A stretch of 64,000 nt of DNA. Source: Clostridium gelidum. Lineage in GTDB: Bacteria; Bacillota; Clostridia; Clostridiales; Clostridiaceae. The stretch is from contig NZ_AP024849.1 in assembly GCF_019977655.1 (NCBI RefSeq), positions 5,365,001 through 5,429,000 on the forward strand, read 5' to 3'. Positions within the stretch are counted from its first letter, which is position 1. The number at the start of each line of letters is the position of its first letter. Positions 59,082-64,000 of this stretch are shown one piece after another. Both the position numbers and the translations under genes were made by a program. A model generated the notes under the pieces. The model made no database searches. It saw nothing but the letters and a program-made list of their open reading frames with translations, and had not been told where the DNA came from.

Positions 59082-59148
59082 AACAGTACCGTAACAAATA
59101 TATTGCTTAAAAATAAATAGCATATATTTATTACAGTACTGTTTTTTA
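59082..59148 (+). terminator. Terminator after the levR-like gene
   Basis: AACAGTACCGTAACAAATATATTGCT-type left arm (59082-59107) pairs with AGCATATATTTATTACAGTA (from 59119) and CTGTT, followed by TTTTTA. Confidence 0.75.
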
Positions 59149-59167
59149 TCTACCCTTAAAACTTTTA

Positions 59168-59196
59168 TTGACATCTTAAGAATTAGATGATAAATT
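59168..59196 (+). promoter_or_regulatory. Promoter of the glutathione peroxidase gene
   Basis: TTGACA (59168-59173), 17 bp, TAAATT (59191-59196): a good sigma-A promoter ~59 bp before the start at 59255. Confidence 0.75.
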
Positions 59197-59254
59197 AAGC
59201 ATATAGATTGTATTAAATTTAATTTTGATAAATTTAAATTTTAGGAGATGGAAT

Positions 59255-59800
59255 ATGAATATTTATGATTTTAAAATAAATTCTATTGATGGTCCACAAA
59301 TTAACATGGAGAATTTTAAGGGAAAAGCCCTATTGATTGTTAATATTGCTAGCAAATGTGGATTTACTTACCAATATGAAGACTTACAAAAAATCTATGA
59401 TAAGTATAAATCTAAAGGTTTTGAAATAATTGGCTTGCCATGCAATCAATTTGCTGAACAAGAACCTGGAAATAACAATGAAGTAAAGCAATTTTGCATG
59501 CTTAATTACGGCGTAACATTCCCACTTTCCGAAAAAGTAGAAGTAAGGGGATCAAATGCACATCCTTTATTTAATTATTTAGCAAGCAAAGCCCCATTTA
59601 AAGGTTTTGACTTAAATAATCCTAGCGCTAAACTACTACACAGTATGTTGAAGGAGGATTTACCTGATTATTTAATAGGTGATACAATTAAATGGAATTT
59701 CACTAAATTCCTAGTAGATAAAGAAGGTAATGTTATGCAAAGATTTGAATCTAGTGTAGAGCCTTATGAAATAGCACCATTTATAGAAAAACTTCTTTAA
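59255..59800 (+). CDS. Glutathione peroxidase-family thiol peroxidase
   Basis: A 181-residue peroxidase with Cys (not selenocysteine) in the first motif IVNIASKCGFTYQYEDL (~31-47). The second motif IIGLPCNQFAEQEPG (~63-77) with catalytic Gln and the third WNFTKFLVDKEG (~149-160) with Trp and Asn complete the tetrad. Such non-selenium GPx in Firmicutes usually use thioredoxin, not glutathione, and remove hydroperoxides. GGAGATGG precedes the ATG at 59255. Single-gene unit with its own promoter and terminator; convergent with the RpiR gene. Confidence 0.93.
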   Translation: MNIYDFKINSIDGPQINMENFKGKALLIVNIASKCGFTYQYEDLQKIYDKYKSKGFEIIGLPCNQFAEQEPGNNNEVKQFCMLNYGVTFPLSEKVEVRGSNAHPLFNYLASKAPFKGFDLNNPSAKLLHSMLKEDLPDYLIGDTIKWNFTKFLVDKEGNVMQRFESSVEPYEIAPFIEKLL

Positions 59801-59801
59801 A

Positions 59802-59841
59802 AATGCAGGCATTGGAAAATATTTTCCAATGCCTGCATTTT
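59802..59841. terminator. Bidirectional terminator
   Basis: AATGCAGGCATTGGAAAAT and ATTTTCCAATGCCTGCATT form a 19-bp perfect stem with almost no loop, then TTTTTAATTTTTT. It can end both the peroxidase and the convergent RpiR transcript. Confidence 0.92.
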
Positions 59842-59848
59842 TAATTTT

Positions 59849-60580
59849 TTAATTTGCTAAAAACTTATTATGCAATCTCTTACCTATATTTTCAATCATA
59901 TATAATACTGGTATTTGTGTAGTTATGTCACTAATTCCAACTTTCTCTTGCTGAACATAATAGGATATATTAAGATCAGATATTTTAGCTATAGTACAAT
60001 TTTCGCTGTTAGTTATACTTACAACAGTGCTTCTTTCTCTTCTTAAATTGCTTATATGATCAATAACAGAATATGTTTCTCCAGAAACTGATATTGCTAT
60101 TATTACAGAATCTTCATAAACCTTATAATTCCTCGGAAAATATGGATCATCTATATACATAGCAAATTTACCTATTGAAGAAAAATATCTCGCAGCATAC
60201 TTACATAGTACTCCAGATGTGCCTGCTCCTATAAATATGACATTGCTTGCCTCTTTTATCAAATCACAAAGGGTATTTAGTTTCTTATCTAATTCACTAT
60301 TATCCAATTTTTTAAAAAAGTCTATTATTATAGAAGTATCATTATTTACTTTGTTATTTCCACTTTGTTCAATATTCATCTTTAACTTAACTTTAAATTC
60401 TGAGTATCCTTGGCAATTAACCTTTTTGCAAAACCTTAATATTGTTGTTGTTGATACATGTGCCTCATCTGCTAATTCTCTGATTCTCATATAAATTACT
60501 TTTTCACTGTTTTTCATTATGTATCTATATAGTGATAATTCTAACTCATTCAGGCTTTGGATAATTTCATAATTAAACAT
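59849..60580 (-). CDS. MurR/RpiR family transcriptional regulator
   Basis: A 243-residue regulator. An RpiR-type helix-turn-helix (~1-75; MRIRELADEAHVSTTTILRF, CKKVNCQGYSEFKVKL) is followed by a SIS sugar-isomerase-like effector domain (~95-240; VIFIGAGTSGVLCKYAARYF, VIIAISVSGETYSVIDHISN). RpiR proteins bind phosphosugars. Its neighbours to the right are the GH1/SemiSWEET genes on the same strand, so it is a good candidate to control them. GAGG 12 bases upstream of the ATG. The AGGCACA element at 60606 lies in its leader. Confidence 0.92.
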   Translation of the reverse strand: MFNYEIIQSLNELELSLYRYIMKNSEKVIYMRIRELADEAHVSTTTILRFCKKVNCQGYSEFKVKLKMNIEQSGNNKVNNDTSIIIDFFKKLDNSELDKKLNTLCDLIKEASNVIFIGAGTSGVLCKYAARYFSSIGKFAMYIDDPYFPRNYKVYEDSVIIAISVSGETYSVIDHISNLRRERSTVVSITNSENCTIAKISDLNISYYVQQEKVGISDITTQIPVLYMIENIGKRLHNKFLAN

Positions 60581-60605
60581 AAATTAAGCAACCTCTTCTT
60601 TCATA

Positions 60606-60766
60606 AGGCACATGAAAATAAATAACAAGTCCAAAGTTGCCATGGATATTTTTCATCAGGCAAGGAGACAAATTGCCCTCATAGCAAGCCTATTAAGTCA
60701 GTTTGCCGACGCAGCATGATGGAAAATAGGCTGGCAAATAGACTTGTTATTTATTTGATTGTGCCT
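60606..60766. repeat. AGGCACA palindromic element, full copy (161 bp)
   Basis: Termini AGGCACATGAAAATAAAT and ATTTATTTGATTGTGCCT pair, as do AACAAGTC and GACTTGTT. Inside are two further stems: TTGCC...GGCAA (60637-60664) and AGCCTATT...AATAGGCT (60687-60733). A short copy is at 809-903, solo ends at 12512, 48331-48340 and 60812, and a terminator form at 49594-49655. It has no open frame, so it would move only in trans (MITE-like) or act as a structured RNA. Confidence 0.75.
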
Positions 60767-60843
60767 AAATACGTTTACTTAATTATATACTATTTATGAA
60801 GTTTTTTTAAGGCACATTAATGAAAATAATAGACATTTAAAAT

Positions 60844-60887
60844 AAGGTGCTTCAAAATAACTTTTACATTATATTTTGAAGCACCTT
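60844..60887 (-). terminator. Terminator after the SemiSWEET gene
   Basis: AAGGTGCTTCAAAATA (60844-60859) pairs with TATTTTGAAGCACCTT (60872-60887), a 16-bp stem. On the minus strand it is followed by ATTTTAAATG. A solo AGGCACATT terminus lies next to it (60814). Confidence 0.88.
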
Positions 60888-60938
60888 CTATATATTAATA
60901 TTAGATTTGAGCTTGTTAATAATTTAAATTTATATTCT

Positions 60939-61196
60939 CTAATTACTTACTTTTTTAACAGAGTATTTAATCTTATAAAATAGTACTATGCTTGCAAGTG
61001 TGAATGTAATAAAATTAGATACCATTATTGCCATATCACTTTTTGTATAACCATATATGCCCCAAAGAAATACACCTAAAACAAACATAGAATACATTCC
61101 AAGTGATATTCCTTCTGTATTTTTAGTTTTTATAACCTTGAGTGCTTGTGGCAAAAATGAAAGTGTGGTTAATACTGCTGCAATATTTCCTATCAT
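60939..61196 (-). CDS. SemiSWEET sugar transporter
   Basis: An 85-residue membrane protein with three helices, one half of a SWEET transporter that works as a dimer. The PQ-loop motif lies in the first helix (LTTLSFLPQALKVIKTKNTE, ~9-28), then the conserved GISLGMYSMFVLGVFLWGIY and NFITFTLASIVLFYKIKY. SemiSWEETs mediate passive sugar flux. Only 19 bp separate it from the 6-phospho-beta-glucosidase gene, so both are one operon: it may let out glucose freed by the enzyme or by a partner glucosidase. GAGGAG precedes the ATG. Confidence 0.92.
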   Translation of the reverse strand: MIGNIAAVLTTLSFLPQALKVIKTKNTEGISLGMYSMFVLGVFLWGIYGYTKSDMAIMVSNFITFTLASIVLFYKIKYSVKKVSN

Positions 61197-61215
61197 AAAT
61201 CTTCTCCTCTATATC

Positions 61216-62643
61216 TTAAAGTTCTTCTCCATTAGTCTCAATCACCTTTTTGTACCAATTAAATGACTTTTTCTTGCTTCTCCCAAGCGTTCCATTACCA
61301 TCATTATCTTTATCAACGTAAATGAATCCATATCGTTTTTTCATTTCACCAGTTCCAAATGATACTAAATCAATACATCCCCAAGGTGTATAACCCATTA
61401 AATCAACACCATCAATTTCCACTGCCTTTTTCATTTCTGTAATGTGTTCACCTAAGAAATCAATTCTGTAATCATCATTACACGATCCATCTTCTTCTTT
61501 CACATCAATTGCTCCAAAGCCATTTTCAACTATGAATAGCGGTTTTTGATAACGTTCATATAGTGAATTTAAAGCATAACGTAATCCAACGGGATCAATT
61601 TGCCATCCCCAATCGCTTGCTTTTACATATGGATTTTTAGCTGCTTTTGAATATCCTGACATTCCATCTCCAGCAGATTCATTATCAGCTCTTACTGCTG
61701 CTGACATGTAATAACTAAATCCAATGTAGTCAACACAACCTTCTTTTAAGATTTCAGCATCTCCATCTTCCATTTTAATCCTTAATCCTTTTCTTTCCCA
61801 ATCTTTAATTGCATAACTTGGATAATATCCTCTACAATGAACATCTCCAAAAACATATCTATCGTGCATTGCTTCTACAGAAAGCATCATGTCCTCTGGA
61901 TTACAGGAATATGGATAAATTGGTACATATGCAAGCATACATCCAATTTTAAAATCTGGATTTATTTCATGACCGAGTTTAACAACTAATGCGCTAGCTA
62001 CAAGTTCATGATGAACAGCTTGATATGTTACTTCTTCCCTATTTTCTCCTTCTATAAATACAATTCCTGAACAAGTAAATGCAAATAAATCATATCCTGT
62101 TTCTGTTTGATTATTTATTTCATTAAATGTCATCCAATACTTAACCTTATTTTTATAACGTTCCATAACAGTTGTAGAATATCTAACAAATAAATCAATA
62201 ACTTTACGACTTCTCCATCCACCATAATTTTTAACTATTCCATAAGGTATTTCAAAATGTGATAATGTAATTACAGGTTCAATTCCATACTTAAGCATTT
62301 CATCAAACATATCATCATAGAATTTTAAGCCTTCTTCGTTTGGCTCAAGTTCATCACCATTTGGAAAAATTCTAGACCATGCTATTGAAGTTCTAAAGCA
62401 TTTAAATCCCATCTCTGCAAATAATGCAATATCTTCCTTATAATGTCCATAGAAATCAATTGCTTCATGATTAGGATAATTTAATCCTTCAATTACTCCA
62501 TCTGTAATTTGCCTTGGAACTCCATGTGCTCCAGCTGTCATTACATCAGCAGTACTTGGTCCCTTGCCCCCTTTATTCCAGCCACCTTCTAATTGATGAG
62601 CTGCAACTGCACCACCCCATAAAAAATCCTTTTGAAATGCCAT
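61216..62643 (-). CDS. bglA: GH1 6-phospho-beta-glucosidase
   Basis: A 475-residue retaining glycosidase. Motifs: DFLWGGAVAAHQLEGGWNKG (~6-25), FRTSIAWSRIFPNGDE (~84-99), WMTFNEINNQTETGY (acid/base Glu, ~170-184), and FIVENGFGAID (nucleophile Glu). The 6-phosphate-binding loop SFGTGEMKKRYGFIYVD (~429-445), with Ser-Lys-Tyr, marks a phospho-glycosidase. It cleaves the sugar phosphate imported by a beta-glucoside PTS such as 53546-55868. AAGGAGG precedes the ATG. First gene of bglA-SemiSWEET. Confidence 0.95.
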   Translation of the reverse strand: MAFQKDFLWGGAVAAHQLEGGWNKGGKGPSTADVMTAGAHGVPRQITDGVIEGLNYPNHEAIDFYGHYKEDIALFAEMGFKCFRTSIAWSRIFPNGDELEPNEEGLKFYDDMFDEMLKYGIEPVITLSHFEIPYGIVKNYGGWRSRKVIDLFVRYSTTVMERYKNKVKYWMTFNEINNQTETGYDLFAFTCSGIVFIEGENREEVTYQAVHHELVASALVVKLGHEINPDFKIGCMLAYVPIYPYSCNPEDMMLSVEAMHDRYVFGDVHCRGYYPSYAIKDWERKGLRIKMEDGDAEILKEGCVDYIGFSYYMSAAVRADNESAGDGMSGYSKAAKNPYVKASDWGWQIDPVGLRYALNSLYERYQKPLFIVENGFGAIDVKEEDGSCNDDYRIDFLGEHITEMKKAVEIDGVDLMGYTPWGCIDLVSFGTGEMKKRYGFIYVDKDNDGNGTLGRSKKKSFNWYKKVIETNGEEL

Positions 62644-62738
62644 ACAATTTCCTCCTTAATTTTGATTAATGATTATTGATGAAGAATGAATGATTAATTA
62701 CGGTTGAAATTGCTCCGTAATTTCTTAATTATTTATAC

Positions 62739-62760
62739 AAAAAGCCAAAGGCTTTTTTTT
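62739..62760. terminator. Short terminator upstream of bglA
   Basis: AAAAAGCC AAA GGCTTTTTTTT: short stem with A- and T-runs on either side. It ends the 62784-63484 operon on the minus strand. A second stem AATTACGG...CCGTAATT (62697-62721) lies beside it. Confidence 0.75.
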
Positions 62761-62783
62761 CCTTACTCATTCATCATTTATTT

Positions 62784-63119
62784 CTAAAAAGTTAATATAT
62801 ATCCACCTATTATCCCACTTAAAATTGCTGCAAACAGTGTATTTTTGGCCTTAGTCATTTTTCCACCTTGTATTTTTGATGATATGCAAACTCCTATGCC
62901 AACAGCCCAAGCCATATCAATCCAAACAGTTCCACTTTGTTTTATTAAATGATTATTAACTCCATGATTTATTATCCACATGGTACCTGGTATAATCATT
63001 GCTGCTATAAATCCTCCAATTGCTCCAAACAAATTTACTAATTTGCCCCAAACTGTTATAACTAAGAATGAGAATATAGCAGCTCCAGTTATTGTCATTA
63101 TAATTTCTTTAACTGTCAT
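62784..63119 (-). CDS. Small membrane protein, Lin0368-like putative transporter subunit
   Basis: A 111-residue protein with three to four membrane helices. ITGAAIFSFLVITVWGKLVN, FGAIGGFIAAMIIPGTMWII, NHGVNNHLIKQSGTVWIDMA and a final FAAILSGIIGGYILTF. From memory this resembles the Lin0368 family, described as a putative glycerol transporter subunit; confidence in this name is low. It overlaps the preceding gene by ATGA, so the two proteins are probably made in equal amounts and form one complex. Confidence 0.6.
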   Translation of the reverse strand: MTVKEIIMTITGAAIFSFLVITVWGKLVNLFGAIGGFIAAMIIPGTMWIINHGVNNHLIKQSGTVWIDMAWAVGIGVCISSKIQGGKMTKAKNTLFAAILSGIIGGYILTF

Positions 63120-63484
63120 TTTTTATATTCACCCTGCTTTTGCAAATAACCACCCAAAACTCCAGCAATCGTTCCTCCTATTAATACACAGGCAAATGTA
63201 GGCATTGAACTTACAAGTCCACTAATTCCTTTTAATAAACTATCCCTAATTAAAGAACATAAACCCACAACTAACCCCATATCAATAAACATTGCTTCTT
63301 TTTTATTCTCTACCATTCCTAAATGATGATTAATAAACCATAGCGTTCCTGTTAATATTAATGCTGAAATCCATCCACCTTTAATGCCAAACTTATTTAC
63401 AAAAATACTCCAAGCATTATTTAACACTATTCCTGCCATACAAAATCCAAGAGTGCTTCTTAAAAATATTTTTATTTTTCCCAT
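63116..63484 (-). CDS. Small membrane protein, partner of 62784-63119
   Basis: A 122-residue protein homologous in layout to its neighbour (GIKGGWISALILTGTLWFIN and HHLGMVENKKEAMFIDMGLV against the matching parts of the other), suggesting an old duplication. Three to four membrane helices; basic C-terminus (LQKQGEYKK). Together they look like a two-subunit small transporter lying between two 6-phospho-beta-glucosidase genes. AAGGAG precedes the ATG. Substrate unknown. Confidence 0.6.
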   Translation of the reverse strand: MGKIKIFLRSTLGFCMAGIVLNNAWSIFVNKFGIKGGWISALILTGTLWFINHHLGMVENKKEAMFIDMGLVVGLCSLIRDSLLKGISGLVSSMPTFACVLIGGTIAGVLGGYLQKQGEYKK

Positions 63485-63557
63485 AACTAAAACTCCTTAT
63501 TGAAATTTAGAATGAAGGACAATAGATAAATCGTATCTTTAGCTTTATATATATATC

Positions 63558-64000
63558 TTAAAGTTCTTCTCCATTAGTTTTAATTACATTCTTATACCAG
63601 AAGAAACTTTTCTTTCTTATTCTTCTTAAATCCTTAAGATCAAATTCATCTCTGTTTACATATATAAATCCATATCTCTTTTGGAATCCTTGATGTGTAC
63701 TTATAAGATCTATAGCTGACCATGGGCAATATCCAATTAAATCCACACCATCAGTTATTGCAAGTCTTGCTTGTTCTATATGTTTTCTTAAATATTCAAT
63801 TCTGTAATCATCGTTTATAGTATCTTCTTCTTCAACTTTATCATAAGCTCCCAATCCATTTTCAGTAATAATTACAGGTAATGCATATCTTTCATATACT
63901 TCTCTTAAAGTATTTCTAAAGCCTATTGGGTCAATCTCCCATCCAAATTCAGTCTTTTGTAGGTTTGGATTTGAAGCACCCTTGTAAACTCCTAAATCTC
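63558..64000 (-). CDS. GH1 6-phospho-beta-glucosidase, C-terminal part (cut by window end)
   Basis: The visible 147 codons run beyond base 64000. Motifs: EIDPIGFRNTLREVYERYAL, VIITENGLGAYDKVEEED (nucleophile Glu) and STHQGFQKRYGFIYVNRDEF, the phosphate-binding loop with Ser-Lys-Tyr. The end RIRKKSFFWYKNVIKTNGEE parallels that of 61216-62643, so the two are paralogues. The frame continues through the nucleophile without a break, so a short start inside it is an artefact. Confidence 0.92.
   Translation of the reverse strand, partial: DLGVYKGASNPNLQKTEFGWEIDPIGFRNTLREVYERYALPVIITENGLGAYDKVEEEDTINDDYRIEYLRKHIEQARLAITDGVDLIGYCPWSAIDLISTHQGFQKRYGFIYVNRDEFDLKDLRRIRKKSFFWYKNVIKTNGEEL

Noticed and set aside
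60219..60494. Plus-strand frame opposite the RpiR gene
   Set aside because: Antisense shadow of a well-defined regulator; no start signal.
1..64000. CRISPR array
   Set aside because: No regularly spaced identical repeats of 24-40 bp with unique spacers; the junction repeats are spaced by whole genes and the L1/L2 and H repeats are irregular.

Overview
The window is low-GC (roughly 28-30 %), Gram-positive DNA of Clostridium sensu stricto type. Signs of this are strong AGGAGG ribosome-binding sites, a Spo0E-like sporulation phosphatase, YvrJ/DUF1659/DUF2922 small proteins, cyclic-di-GMP proteins and a LevR/sigma-54 controlled PTS. The gene set and repeats suggest a solventogenic species near Clostridium beijerinckii or C. 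saccharoperbutylacetonicum; the species is an inference.

Region 1 (1-26.7 kb) is an accessory zone that ends at a tRNA-Trp gene. It holds many small, functionally unrelated, mostly minus-strand genes: an Fmt paralogue, a MATE pump, six GNAT acetyltransferases, four VOC proteins, a YdcF-like protein, a RidA-like protein, GrpB, Nudix, HD, a C45-hydrolase/AraC pair, a CPCC protein and a ParB-like protein. An intact 2,570-bp IS66 element (7337-9906, 8-bp target duplication) sits between the promoter and the ribosome-binding site of a spo0E-like gene. From 10.2 to 19.2 kb the genes lie head to tail, and a ~43-bp AT-rich imperfect inverted repeat, or half of it, stands at nearly every junction, as in a gene-cassette array. 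Longer leader repeats carrying a promoter precede several of the same kind of genes. The zone also holds gene fragments (PhzF, Rpn nuclease, amidohydrolase, XRE repressor, tyrosine recombinase), a full-length Rpn nuclease and a phage antirepressor.

Region 2 (27-34.4 kb) is a housekeeping and signalling stretch: nitronate monooxygenase, RidA, a PAS-PAS-GGDEF-HD-GYP protein, guanine deaminase, a GAF-GGDEF protein and a small unknown protein.

Region 3 (35-49.2 kb) is an exopolysaccharide or cell-wall glycan locus. It has GT4 and GT2 glycosyltransferases, GalU, a Gfo/Idh/MocA sugar oxidoreductase, an initiating sugar-phosphate transferase, a UDP-GlcNAc 2-epimerase (the only plus-strand gene), a Wzy/WaaL-type polymerase/ligase, a PglF/CapD-type dehydratase and a LicD protein.

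Region 4 (49.6-64 kb) handles carbohydrates: an ABC importer without its own ATPase, a lactose/cellobiose-type PTS (IIA-IIB-IIC) behind a consensus -24/-12 promoter and divergent from its LevR-like activator, a glutathione peroxidase, an RpiR regulator, a SemiSWEET next to a GH1 6-phospho-beta-glucosidase, a pair of small membrane proteins and a second GH1 gene cut by the window end.

Non-coding repeats cross all regions. The most striking is a family of ~190-320-bp giant imperfect palindromes (five copies, 32.9-51.8 kb) whose arms differ between copies but still pair within each copy. Others are a ~160-bp element with AGGCACA termini that abuts stop codons and can form terminators, and two small-hairpin families. 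The palindromes and the cassette-like array are the best candidates for something undescribed.
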